Positions 1-8,243 of a DNA stretch of 29,204 nucleotides are shown piece by piece (the first letter of the stretch is position 1; the number at the start of each line of letters is the position of its first letter). The stretch spans positions 1 to 29,204 of the forward strand of contig UWSI01000021.1 in NCBI GenBank assembly GCA_900541895.1, given 5' to 3'. Both the position numbers and the translations under genes were made by a program. The DNA is from an uncultured Actinomyces sp. GTDB taxonomy: Bacteria; Actinomycetota; Actinomycetes; Actinomycetales; Actinomycetaceae. The notes below the pieces were generated by a model. It did not search any database, was not told the origin of the DNA, and saw nothing but the letters and a program-made list of their open reading frames with translations.

Positions 1-17
1 CCTCCCCGGCGGGGAGG
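1..17 (-). terminator. GC-rich hairpin, probable der terminator (cut by window edge)
   Basis: A perfect 7-bp inverted repeat, CCTCCCC and GGGGAGG around a 3-base loop, lies 27 bases past the der stop codon. On the minus strand the T-run of an intrinsic terminator would fall left of base 1 and cannot be seen. On the plus strand no T-run follows. The stem is direct observation; the terminator role is inferred from its place. Confidence 0.5.
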
Positions 18-43
18 CCACACCACTACTCATGTCCGTCAGA

Positions 44-1525
44 CTAACGACGACGACGCTCGCGTACACGTACCGAGATCTGAATTGGCGAACCTTCAAA
101 TCCAAAGTCTTCGCGCAGACGACGCTCAATGAATCGACGATATCCGGGATCCAAGAACCCGGTCGTGAAGATGACGAAACGCGGAGGCATGTTCGACACC
201 TGAGTCGCGAAGAGAATTCGAGGTTGCTTCCCGCCACGAAGGGGGTGCGGATGCGCTGCAACCAGCTCACCCAGGAAGGCATTGAGACGGCCTGTGGGAA
301 TGCGGGTTTCCCAGCTATCCAGTGCAGTCTCCATCGCACGTGTCAAACGGTTAATATGCCAGGTTGTCTTTGCCGACACGTTGATTCGCGGTGCCCATGA
401 AACTTGAACAAGCTCGCGTTCAAGCTCTGAACGGAGCTGAGCTTGGCGTTCTTCATCAACCAAGTCCCACTTGTTGTTGATGATGACGACCGCACGGCCG
501 GCATCAACTGCCTGCTGTACAACTCGAATATCTTGCTCTGTCAGCGGCTCTGAAGCGTCGAAAAGAATCAACGCAAGTTCTGCCTTTTCAAGGGCGGCTT
601 GGGTTCGAATTGACGCATAGTAGTCAGCACCCGTTGTTCGGTGCATCTTGCGGCGAATGCCCGCGGTATCGACGAACCACCATTGCTGCCCGTCAAGCTC
701 AATGAGCTCATCAACTGGATCACGAGTCGTACCGGCAAGCTCATTAACGACAACACGTTCAGAACCCGCCAGAGCGTTGAGCAGCGACGATTTACCGACG
801 TTCGGACGTCCGATCAGAGCAACTCGACGGGGACCACCCGAAGGCAGCACCGTAGCCACGGAAGATACTTCAGGAAGCACAGCCATCACCGCATCAAGTA
901 GATCACCGGTGCCACGACCGTGAAGTGCAGAAATCGCGTAGGGTTCACCCATTCCGAGTGACCACAGGTAGGCCGCTTCAGCTTCTTGCATCGCGGAATC
1001 AACCTTGTTCGCCGCGAGAACGACGGGTTTACCACTCTTACGAAGCATAGAGACGATACGTTCATCCGTATCTGTCATGCCGACAGTTGCGTCGACAACG
1101 AACAGTACGGCATCTGCCAGATCAACCGCGATTTCTGCCTGTTCGGCCACCGATCGATCAATGCCCTTGACATCAATTTCCCAGCCGCCAGTATCAACAA
1201 GAGTGAAGTGACGACCTGCCCAATCGGCAGGATACGATACGCGGTCTCGCGTAACACCAGGGGTATCTTGAACAACCGCTTCACGTCTACCGATAATGCG
1301 GTTCACCAATGTTGACTTGCCGACGTTAGGGCGCCCGATCACTGCCAGAACAGGAAGACCGAATTCACTGTCCTGAGAATCAGAATTCTCGAATTCACCG
1401 TTGAGCAGGGCAAGATCTTCGTCATCAAGCTCAAACTGGTCAAGGGAGTCACGCATCGCGCGTGCACGAAGCTCTGCTTGACCTTCGTCGAAGGCTTCTG
1501 TGTTCTCGAGGTATTCTTCAGTCAC
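44..1525 (-). CDS. der: Ribosome biogenesis GTPase Der (EngA)
   Basis: Der is an essential cytoplasmic GTPase with two tandem G domains that acts in maturation of the 50S ribosomal subunit. Both P-loops read GRPNVGKS (about residues 64-71 and 239-246). Switch motifs DTGGWE and DTAGIRR follow, the specificity motifs are NKVD (about 173) and NKWD, and a KH-like C-terminal domain ends in an arginine-rich tail. The 493 aa include an acidic N-terminal extension of about 55 residues before the first G domain. In many actinobacteria Der follows cytidylate kinase or is fused to it; here the upstream gene is murE instead. The start is GTG, preceded by AGGATAAGGAC. It is probably co-transcribed with murE, whose stop lies 37 bases upstream. 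Identity is secure. Confidence 0.97.
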   Translation of the reverse strand: MTEEYLENTEAFDEGQAELRARAMRDSLDQFELDDEDLALLNGEFENSDSQDSEFGLPVLAVIGRPNVGKSTLVNRIIGRREAVVQDTPGVTRDRVSYPADWAGRHFTLVDTGGWEIDVKGIDRSVAEQAEIAVDLADAVLFVVDATVGMTDTDERIVSMLRKSGKPVVLAANKVDSAMQEAEAAYLWSLGMGEPYAISALHGRGTGDLLDAVMAVLPEVSSVATVLPSGGPRRVALIGRPNVGKSSLLNALAGSERVVVNELAGTTRDPVDELIELDGQQWWFVDTAGIRRKMHRTTGADYYASIRTQAALEKAELALILFDASEPLTEQDIRVVQQAVDAGRAVVIINNKWDLVDEERQAQLRSELERELVQVSWAPRINVSAKTTWHINRLTRAMETALDSWETRIPTGRLNAFLGELVAAHPHPLRGGKQPRILFATQVSNMPPRFVIFTTGFLDPGYRRFIERRLREDFGFEGSPIQISVRVRERRRR

Positions 1526-1562
1526 GTCCTTATCCTATCGGTAGTCGGTGGTGACAAGCGCG

Positions 1563-3122
1563 TTACAGGCGCGCGCGAATATCTTGTTCCAACACTTCAC
1601 GAGCGACAGGAACATCGTTATAGACGTGCTTGATTCCCTGGATATCTTGATACCATTCAGCACCCTTTCCGGAAATGACGACGATGTCTCCCTCATCTGC
1701 CGCAAGAATTGCCTGACGTACTGCGTCGCGGCGACATGTGGTTACTTCAGTAACGTCATGGAAATCAGGACGAACACGCCGAATTCCATTGAGGAGTTGC
1801 TGGCGAATAGACGAGGCATCTTCAGTACGCGGATTCTCATCAGTGACCCATAAAACATCGGCTAGCTGAGCAGCGATTTCTGCTAGAGGCTCACGTTTCG
1901 TCGCATCGCGATCGCCATCGGTCCCAAACACTAAAACGAGCTTGCCACGAGTTAACTCGCGGACGGATTTGAGGGTCCAATCGAGTCCCTCTGGGGTATG
2001 TGCAAAGTCGACAATGACAAGTGGTTGTGCGCCTGGATCGGGATTGACGGAGGTCATGCGACCGGGAATCTGTTCTGCACCTTCGAGAGCCGAAACTGCA
2101 GCTTCGAACTCACATCCCAGCTGCAGTGCTGCAACCAGTGCAACGACGGCGTTTTGAACATTAACTTCACCGAGCATCGGCATCCGAATGAGGCGTTCAT
2201 CGCCCTGAGGGGTTACCAAATCAAAGGTGACAGCGGGGATTGCGCGATCGAAGTTGATGCGCCGAACAGTCCAATCGGCCTCGCGATGGGAAAAAACCGA
2301 AACTGTAGTAACGGGCACTTCGCTTTCTTGAGCCAAACGAAGGCCCCACTCATCATCAATACAGACGACACCGCGGCGCGAGTGCGCCGGAGTGAACAAA
2401 CTCTTCTTGGCCTCGAAGTAATGCTCCATGTCACCGTAGTAATCCAGGTGGTCATGTTGAAGATTCGTAAACGCAGCGACGTCGAAAATAATGTCATCAA
2501 CACGGTTCAAACTCAGTGCATGCGCTGACACCTCAACAATTGCTGCGCCGCAATCTTTTTCGCGAGCAAGAGCAAGAATTCGCTCGACTTCGGGAGCCTC
2601 GGAAGTAGTTTTTTCCGAATTAATGACGAGGCCGCCAACACGAATCTCAACAGTCCCGCACAGTGCAGGATCGTTAAATGTACTGCGCAGGATGGAACGA
2701 AGAAGATAAGTCGTTGTGGTCTTCCCATTTGTCCCCGTTACGGCAGCCGTTTTGAGTGCCGAGGCCGGATGGCGATAGATATTCGCCGCGATAGTTGCGC
2801 TCGCACGACGCGGATCCGCTACGACAACAATCGGAATATCTGGGTTCATCTCACGTGCACGCTTGGATCCTTCGCGATCTGTAACAACTGCGGAGGCACC
2901 TGCTTCGACGGCTGCGTGGAGGAAGCGAATACCATGCTGGACCAGGCCAGGAATGGCAACGAAAACCCAATGATCGTCAATATCAATCGACGAAACACTG
3001 ACACCAGAAACGGGTAGTTCGGCATCGGGGCACAGTGACCAATCAACCTCCTGAACCCCCTCGAGTGCCTCAGAGAGCGGAACTGGTGACGTAATCGGGC
3101 GAATATCGTTGGCATAAGTCAT
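1563..3122 (-). CDS. murE: UDP-N-acetylmuramoyl-tripeptide synthetase (MurE ligase)
   Basis: MurE is a cytoplasmic ATP-dependent ligase that adds the third amino acid (meso-DAP, Lys or Orn) to UDP-MurNAc-L-Ala-D-Glu. It shows the Mur ligase P-loop GTNGKTTTT (about residue 130), the YFEAKKSLF segment with the lysine expected to be carbamylated (about 239), DFAHTPEG (about 372), GDRDATKREPL, and ENPRTED (about 429) at the place of the family's DNPR substrate motif. The reading frame stays open to 3233, but that longer form would overlap pepN. The ATG at 3122 (519 aa) starts just ahead of the family N-terminus. It has no clear ribosome-binding site, so a leaderless mRNA is possible. An ATG at 3164 is an alternative. 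The third-position amino acid cannot be settled from the motif. Confidence 0.92.
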   Translation of the reverse strand: MTYANDIRPITSPVPLSEALEGVQEVDWSLCPDAELPVSGVSVSSIDIDDHWVFVAIPGLVQHGIRFLHAAVEAGASAVVTDREGSKRAREMNPDIPIVVVADPRRASATIAANIYRHPASALKTAAVTGTNGKTTTTYLLRSILRSTFNDPALCGTVEIRVGGLVINSEKTTSEAPEVERILALAREKDCGAAIVEVSAHALSLNRVDDIIFDVAAFTNLQHDHLDYYGDMEHYFEAKKSLFTPAHSRRGVVCIDDEWGLRLAQESEVPVTTVSVFSHREADWTVRRINFDRAIPAVTFDLVTPQGDERLIRMPMLGEVNVQNAVVALVAALQLGCEFEAAVSALEGAEQIPGRMTSVNPDPGAQPLVIVDFAHTPEGLDWTLKSVRELTRGKLVLVFGTDGDRDATKREPLAEIAAQLADVLWVTDENPRTEDASSIRQQLLNGIRRVRPDFHDVTEVTTCRRDAVRQAILAADEGDIVVISGKGAEWYQDIQGIKHVYNDVPVAREVLEQDIRARL

Positions 3123-3163
3123 AACTTTTAGGGTATCCGCTTGCTTTACGAAAAGCTTCTTCA

Positions 3164-3194
3164 TCGACACGTCAACACAAAATTTCTCTAAAAT
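3164..3194 (+). promoter_or_regulatory. Candidate pepN promoter giving a leaderless mRNA
   Basis: A -10 hexamer TAAAAT (3189-3194) lies 19 bases downstream of a -35-like TCGACA (3164-3169). The predicted transcription start, 7 bases past the -10, coincides with the A of the pepN ATG at 3201. No usable ribosome-binding site is present: GAGGG at 3195-3199 is too close to the start. The spacer is slightly long, so confidence is moderate. Confidence 0.45.
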
Positions 3195-3200
3195 GAGGGC

Positions 3201-5780
3201 ATGTATGTCCTGACTCGTGAAGATGCACGTCACCGTTCAGCCGTTGTTACAGTCCGACACATTGATGTCACACTTCACCTCGAAGAAGCGGCAACTGAGA
3301 AAAGTTCGTACCGCGTTCTCTCGCGCATGACCCTTGTCTGTCAGGAACCGACGCTCTTTGTCGACGTCGCTGGCGAAGTCCAAGTAGTCTCGATTGACGA
3401 TGTTCCTTTAGCACCCGATCAATTCACCTACGACGGTGAACGCCTGGACATCAGCGCAGTTCCGACCAACCGTGAGGTCACAATTAGCGTTGAAGCTGAT
3501 TGTCGTTTTTCGACAACAGGGGAGGGGCTGCATCGCTATCGCGATCCCGAGGACGGACGCTACTACCTTTACACGCAATTTGAGCCTGAAGATGCCCACC
3601 GCGCGTGGCCCTGCTTCGATCAACCTGATATGAAACCCACATGGACTTTCCACGTCTATGCGCCTTGCGAGTGGGTTGTGACTTCCAACGGGATTGGAAG
3701 CTCTAAGGAATGCGGCAACGGCATCACGCTGTGGGACTTCACCACCACCCCGCCTTTGTCGAGTTACATCACGGCGGTCGTGGCTGGCCAATGGGCGCTC
3801 GTTGAGGGTGGGAGCTGGGAAGGAAGCGCAGGCGATGGGAATACTGCAACATTGCAACTTCGTTTGCTCTGCCGCCAGGCATTAGCGAGTTCAATGGATA
3901 GCGATGACATCCTATCTGTCACGCGTGCCGGTTTAGATCACTACCACGAACATTATGGCTACACCTTCCCCTGGGGAAGCTACGACCAGATTTTTGTTCC
4001 CGAATACAATCTGGGAGCAATGGAGAATCCTGGATGTATCACCTTCAATGAGAACTATCTGAGCCGTGATACGCCGTCGTTTGCACTGCGGCAAAAGCGT
4101 GCGAACACAATCCTTCACGAGATGTGCCACATGTGGTTCGGTGATCTGGTCACTCCGGCATGGTGGGAAAATCTTTGGCTCAAAGAGTCCTTCGCGGAAA
4201 ACCAAGGAACTACGACGGCCGCTGAGGCGACAATTTACGCGGGGGAGTGGGCCTCATTTGCTATTGGCCGTAAAGCGTGGGCATTGGGCCAGGACCAGTA
4301 CCCGACAACGCACCCCATCGTTGCAGATATCCCTGATATTCCTGCTGCGAAAAACAACTTTGACGGTATTACGTACGCGAAGGGCGCTGCTGTCCTCAAG
4401 CAGCTTGTTGCGTGGGTTGGTGAAGAAACCTTCTACGAGGGTGTGCGACTGTATTTCCAGCGATTTGCCAACTCTTCAACCGGCCTAGAGGATCTCTTGG
4501 GAGCATTGGAAGAGGCCAGTGGCGAAGATCTTGGGAAATGGAAGGACGCGTGGCTCCTCACAACAGGCCCCTCTACTCTTTCACTCAGCTGGACAAACGA
4601 TGATGCAGGCCGTCTGACAGATCTTCATGTGCACCAGGAAGGGCTCGCTCGTCCACACAGCCTTGACATCTCATTCTGGACAGCAAATAACGGTGTTTTG
4701 CGCGAAAAGTGCCATTTGCGCGTACGCGTAGAAGAAGCCGATTCTACTGTTGACGTTCCTTTGGAGCTTACTGAAACTGGTAGTGCTCAAGACATTGATT
4801 TGGTGGTCGTCAATGACCTCGATTTGACCTATGCGATTTCTCGCTTTGATGAGCATTCGATGCGAACTGCGCTCGCATACGTGTCGACCATTGAACGTCC
4901 TATTACTCGCGCTGTCATTTGGTCCAATCTCTTTAGTGCGCTTCGCGGCGGTGAATTGGATCCGCGCGAATACATTCACGCAGCTCTTGCCCATATGACC
5001 GAGGAAAGCGAAGATGCCATTTTTGAGCGTCTGCTAGCGACAATCCGCGTCGCCCGCTCATTCCTTCCTCACAGTTCACGAGATCGTTGCGATCGCGAGA
5101 TCCTGAACACGCTCGCTGAATTCATGCGTCATGCGTCCCGTGACCGAGGCCGCGCCGCCCTTCGCCTGTTTGTTGACGTCTGGATTGCATGCGCAGATGA
5201 GACCTACACCGAGGCCGTGCTTGAGCTCGCCCGCGGTCGTCACAGTGATCGACTTCCTTTTATCGAGGGTGAGGAAAGCGCATGGGATCTTCGCAGGGGT
5301 TGCGCAGCTCGAGGCCTCGTGACCGAGAAAGAGCTGGAATCCTGGCTCGAAGCCTCTCCGACGGGGGAGAACCGCACCCGCTGGATACGCTCGCGTGCGG
5401 CGCTTCCGGATGCCGATATTCGTTCGCAGGTGTGGAACGAAATTTGTCACGGATCGACGATGTCAAACCTTGACCTAAGTGCTTCATTGCAGGGTCTGAA
5501 CGACTCGACGTGGAGTAGCCCCGGCTACGTGACGCAGTATTTCTCTCAACTGCTCCCATTCTGGCAGAAATCGTCGCTGGGGTTCGGGATTCGTTTTGTT
5601 GAGGACGGTTTCCCAATGTCTGTTGATATTGAAGGTCGGAGCTTGGATGAGAATCCAATTGAGGCTGCGAAGATTTGGCTTGATAAGCACTCGGAGGTTG
5701 CACCTGCACTTACACGCCTGATCATTGAGAAACTCGATGACCTAGAACGGGCTTATTCTCGACAGAAGCAGTGGCAATGA
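3201..5780 (+). CDS. pepN: Aminopeptidase N (M1 family zinc metallopeptidase)
   Basis: PepN is a cytoplasmic exopeptidase that removes N-terminal residues from peptides in protein turnover. The 859 aa match the size of actinobacterial PepN. Visible motifs are the substrate-binding GAMEN (residues 272-276), the zinc site HEMCH (306-310) with the third ligand Glu 329 in WLKESFAE, and the conserved FEPEDAHRAWPCFDQPD stretch near 127-143. The long C-terminal half has the helical character of the ERAP1-like domain. The N-terminus LTREDARHR fits family starts, which supports the ATG at 3201. It is divergent from murE. Its stop overlaps the start of the next gene by 4 bases (ATGA), so translation of the downstream membrane-protein genes is probably coupled. 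No signal peptide is seen. Confidence 0.96.
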   Translation: MYVLTREDARHRSAVVTVRHIDVTLHLEEAATEKSSYRVLSRMTLVCQEPTLFVDVAGEVQVVSIDDVPLAPDQFTYDGERLDISAVPTNREVTISVEADCRFSTTGEGLHRYRDPEDGRYYLYTQFEPEDAHRAWPCFDQPDMKPTWTFHVYAPCEWVVTSNGIGSSKECGNGITLWDFTTTPPLSSYITAVVAGQWALVEGGSWEGSAGDGNTATLQLRLLCRQALASSMDSDDILSVTRAGLDHYHEHYGYTFPWGSYDQIFVPEYNLGAMENPGCITFNENYLSRDTPSFALRQKRANTILHEMCHMWFGDLVTPAWWENLWLKESFAENQGTTTAAEATIYAGEWASFAIGRKAWALGQDQYPTTHPIVADIPDIPAAKNNFDGITYAKGAAVLKQLVAWVGEETFYEGVRLYFQRFANSSTGLEDLLGALEEASGEDLGKWKDAWLLTTGPSTLSLSWTNDDAGRLTDLHVHQEGLARPHSLDISFWTANNGVLREKCHLRVRVEEADSTVDVPLELTETGSAQDIDLVVVNDLDLTYAISRFDEHSMRTALAYVSTIERPITRAVIWSNLFSALRGGELDPREYIHAALAHMTEESEDAIFERLLATIRVARSFLPHSSRDRCDREILNTLAEFMRHASRDRGRAALRLFVDVWIACADETYTEAVLELARGRHSDRLPFIEGEESAWDLRRGCAARGLVTEKELESWLEASPTGENRTRWIRSRAALPDADIRSQVWNEICHGSTMSNLDLSASLQGLNDSTWSSPGYVTQYFSQLLPFWQKSSLGFGIRFVEDGFPMSVDIEGRSLDENPIEAAKIWLDKHSEVAPALTRLIIEKLDDLERAYSRQKQWQ

Positions 5781-6607
5781 GTAGTCAGCACACGTCTTCT
5801 TCGTCGTTAGGTAATGATCCTGCTGCATCGATGTCCCTCTTGAAGGCAATCCTTGAGAACCCTTTGGATGCTGGCTACGGGACCTATCACGCGAAAGCCA
5901 GTTACGGCGCTCCCTCGGTTTTCCATCGAGCAGTCACGGTTCTCATCGCAATCGCATTGGGCATTGGTGCGGGGTTTGCAATCAGTGGTTTACGCGCTCA
6001 AGCTCAAGGAGATGTGCATTCTTCTCTTTTGAGTCATGCTCAGACTCAAACGCAACAAATCACACAAATGAGAGACGAAGTCGCGAAACTTCGCACGCAT
6101 GTAAAAGAACTATCAGCTCAGCAGGGACAAAGCAGTATTCACGAGAATGCTGCGACAGCGCTGGCAAATGCTGATACTCAAGTCAGTGGAGCGGGACTGA
6201 AAGTAACGCTTACCGATGCAGCAAATGCAGTGTCTTCACGGCAGAGCGGTCAAGGACAGGTACGTGACCAAGATATTCGAATGGTTGTGAATGCTCTGTG
6301 GGGTGCTGGGGCTGAAGCAGTCAGTGTGAATGGCCAAAGAATTGGTCCCGGTTCTTTCATCCGAACGGCAGGTTCAGCGATCTTGGTTGACGTAACACCG
6401 ATTTCTTCACCGTATACAATCGAGGCAATTGGTGATGCAAATACCTTGTCATTGTCGTTGGTTCGCGGCTCAACGGGGGATTACTTGTCCAGTGCAGAAT
6501 CCCTCACTGGAATTAAACTAAGTGCGCAGTCTGTTAAAGAAATGACGCTCAACGCACGCGATAACCGGTCAACTCGTTGGAGTGAGACCATCGAAGAGGG
6601 GCACTAA
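5777..6607 (+). CDS. DUF881 family membrane-anchored protein (first copy)
   Basis: This is the first of two DUF881 proteins flanking a small basic membrane protein, as in the Rv1823-Rv1825 cluster of Mycobacterium tuberculosis. It has a cytoplasmic N-terminus of about 55 residues and one transmembrane helix (about 56-76). A polar Gln-rich probable coiled coil follows, then the extracytoplasmic DUF881 domain with GAGLKVTLTDA, QDIRMVVNALWGAGAEAVSV and NGQRI. The molecular function of the family is not established. The ATG at 5777 overlaps the pepN stop (ATGA); a GTG at 5771 is an alternative. In M. tuberculosis a pgsA-type gene precedes this cluster, whereas here pepN does. Family assignment is confident; the role is unknown. 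Confidence 0.9.
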   Translation: MSSQHTSSSSLGNDPAASMSLLKAILENPLDAGYGTYHAKASYGAPSVFHRAVTVLIAIALGIGAGFAISGLRAQAQGDVHSSLLSHAQTQTQQITQMRDEVAKLRTHVKELSAQQGQSSIHENAATALANADTQVSGAGLKVTLTDAANAVSSRQSGQGQVRDQDIRMVVNALWGAGAEAVSVNGQRIGPGSFIRTAGSAILVDVTPISSPYTIEAIGDANTLSLSLVRGSTGDYLSSAESLTGIKLSAQSVKEMTLNARDNRSTRWSETIEEGH

Positions 6608-6608
6608 G

Positions 6609-6941
6609 GTGTTAGCAGTTCTTGGTCTGATATTTGGAATTGTCGTTGGTGTCCTCATCGACCCAACTGTCCCCACATGGCTTCAGCCCTTCTTACCAGT
6701 CGCTGTTGTTGCTGGCCTCGATGCCCTTCTGGGTGCGGGCAGAGCTTGGCTTGAAGGGACATTCCAAGACCGTGTTTTTGTCATGTCTTTTTTCTGGAAT
6801 GTCGTGGTCGCTTGCCTATTAGTGTTCTTGGGGACACAGTTGGGTGTTGGCTCAGCTATGACAACTGCAGTCGTTGTGGTTCTTGGAATTCGTATTTTCT
6901 CGAACACTGCCTCGATCCGTCGATTGATTTTTAAGGCCTAA
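6609..6941 (+). CDS. sbp: Small basic protein (Sbp, DUF1290), integral membrane
   Basis: This 110-aa hydrophobic protein has three likely membrane segments: VLAVLGLIFGIVVGVLI at the N-terminus, the segment around LPVAVVAGLDALLGAG, and a long hydrophobic stretch from VMSFFWNVVVACLLV to AVVVVLGIRIFSN. Those last words and the ending IRRLIFKA are typical of the small basic protein family. The family always sits between the two DUF881 genes in actinobacteria and is thought to form a membrane unit with them; its function is unknown. I chose the GTG at 6609, not the in-frame ATG at 6582. The GTG has AGAGGGG just upstream, the protein then begins at the family N-terminus, and the ATG would overlap the previous gene by 26 bases. 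Confidence 0.9.
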   Translation: MLAVLGLIFGIVVGVLIDPTVPTWLQPFLPVAVVAGLDALLGAGRAWLEGTFQDRVFVMSFFWNVVVACLLVFLGTQLGVGSAMTTAVVVVLGIRIFSNTASIRRLIFKA

Positions 6942-6943
6942 GA

Positions 6944-7741
6944 ATGGGACAGCACGCGAAGAAGAGCCAAGCGACTGCCCAGGATCAGATGGGTGAAGTG
7001 GGGGAGAAGGCACTCAACGACTCCTCATCAAAACCCATGGGGACACGCCTCAAAGCAGCGATATTAGCAATGCCTCGGGGAACGCATCTTTTGCTTTTTG
7101 TCATCTGTTTAATTCTTGGGATTGCCTTGGTCACTCAAGTTCGAGCACAACGAACTGACCCGCTCACCTCGCTCAGTCAGGAAGAACTGGTCGAACTCCT
7201 TGACAATCTTTCTGTCCAGGAACAAAACCTTCGTGTCGAACGAGGGAAGCTCGAATCCCAGGTCAGTCAGCTTGAAGACGAGTCTCAAAAAGAAGAGGCC
7301 GCAGCGAATGCTGCAAAGAAAGCTGAAGAGCAGGCAAAAATTAATTCCGGGCAGGTCGCCGTCCATGGTCCTGGGATTGAGATGGTGATCAGCGATCCCT
7401 CACATTCCCTGAGTGCAACTCATTTTGTGATGGCGCTGGGTGAACTGAGAAATGCCGGCTCCGAGGCCTCTGAAATTAACGGCCATCGCGTCACCGTCTC
7501 ATCAAGTTTCACCAGTGACGGGGGAGTCATCAGCGTAGACGGACAGACCCTAACAAGCCCATACGTATGGAAAGTCATCGGTGATTCACAGACCATTTCT
7601 ACGGCTCTAGAGATTCAAGCAGGTAGCGCGGCTCAGATGCGTGCCAAAGGTGCTTCAGTAACAATCACGCAGATAAAAGACCTGAAGATCACCTCGATTT
7701 CAACACCGAAGTCACCGGAATTTGCGAAGCAAATCGGTTAA
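6944..7741 (+). CDS. DUF881 family membrane-anchored protein (second copy)
   Basis: This second DUF881 protein has 265 aa. Its parts are a polar N-terminus of about 45 residues, one transmembrane helix (about 47-65), a charged coiled coil (about 75-135, rich in Glu, Lys and Gln), and the extracytoplasmic domain with HGPGIEMVISDP, ELRNAGSEASEINGHRV and LTSPYVWKVIGD. The two DUF881 copies in the window are clearly diverged: this one lacks the QDI and VVNALW words of the first. It begins 2 bases after the sbp stop, so the trio is one transcription unit. In many relatives gcvH follows, but here the next gene is garA after a short promoter-bearing gap. The role is unknown; an envelope or division-linked membrane complex is only an inference. 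Confidence 0.9.
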   Translation: MGQHAKKSQATAQDQMGEVGEKALNDSSSKPMGTRLKAAILAMPRGTHLLLFVICLILGIALVTQVRAQRTDPLTSLSQEELVELLDNLSVQEQNLRVERGKLESQVSQLEDESQKEEAAANAAKKAEEQAKINSGQVAVHGPGIEMVISDPSHSLSATHFVMALGELRNAGSEASEINGHRVTVSSSFTSDGGVISVDGQTLTSPYVWKVIGDSQTISTALEIQAGSAAQMRAKGASVTITQIKDLKITSISTPKSPEFAKQIG

Positions 7742-7747
7742 AAGCCT

Positions 7748-7776
7748 TCGCGAACACTAGGCCACCACACTATACT
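7748..7776 (+). promoter_or_regulatory. Candidate garA-ftsR promoter
   Basis: A good -10 hexamer TATACT (7771-7776) lies 17 bases after a weak -35-like TCGCGA (7748-7753). It would place the transcription start near 7783, about 26 bases before the garA ATG at 7809. A ribosome-binding site GGAGCGAG precedes that ATG. The -35 is poor, so this is moderate evidence that garA and ftsR have their own promoter downstream of the DUF881 operon. Confidence 0.45.
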
Positions 7777-7808
7777 GTTGCTATTGTCCCTCAGAACTGG
7801 AGCGAGTA

Positions 7809-8243
7809 ATGGAAAACCAGAGCCAAGAGTTTGACCCGACTGCAACTTCGGTCTTCAGCCTGAATACTGTCGAGGAAGTCGCTGACGCGCCAATGCCTTT
7901 GTCCGCGCGCGATCAGGACGCAGTCAATGCTCTTCCTGCGGGCTCTGCACTTCTCATTGTTCAACGCGGGCCTAATTCGGGTGCACGATTCCTCTTGGAT
8001 GCGGAAGTGACAAACGCAGGTCGTTCGCCCCGTGCAGATATCTTCTTGGACGACGTTACTGTCTCACGCAAGCACTGCCAGTTCCTGTCTCGGGATGGCG
8101 GACATACTGTCCGCGATTCTGGCTCGCTCAACGGTACCTATGTCAATCGTGAACGTGTTGAGCAGGTTGAGCTCCACGCTGGAGACGAGGTACAGATTGG
8201 CAAGTACCGCCTGACCTACCAGCCCTCACCTAACGCACAATGA
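7809..8243 (+). CDS. garA: FHA-domain regulator GarA/OdhI
   Basis: GarA is a soluble phospho-switch protein. Its FHA domain binds phosphothreonine, and in mycobacteria and corynebacteria the unphosphorylated form inhibits 2-oxoglutarate dehydrogenase and related enzymes. In this 144-aa protein the FHA domain spans about residues 48-135, with Gly71-Arg72-Ser73, Ser86-Arg87-Lys88-His89 and Asn108-Gly109-Thr110 as the phosphopeptide-binding core. The N-terminal kinase motif, normally ETTSVF, reads TATSVF here. The second threonine (Thr13), the PknB-type target, is kept. The first, the PknG-type target, is Ala12. gcvH, a usual neighbour, is absent. The stop overlaps the ftsR start (ATGA). Identity is strong; which enzymes it controls here is unknown. 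Confidence 0.93.
   Translation: MENQSQEFDPTATSVFSLNTVEEVADAPMPLSARDQDAVNALPAGSALLIVQRGPNSGARFLLDAEVTNAGRSPRADIFLDDVTVSRKHCQFLSRDGGHTVRDSGSLNGTYVNRERVEQVELHAGDEVQIGKYRLTYQPSPNAQ

Noticed and set aside
44..1525. Der fused to cytidylate kinase
   Set aside because: The N-terminal extension is only about 55 acidic residues without a kinase P-loop, and the upstream gene is murE.
1998..2528. 176-codon plus-strand frame inside murE
   Set aside because: It is an antisense shadow of conserved murE coding sequence, without a start signal or recognisable domain.
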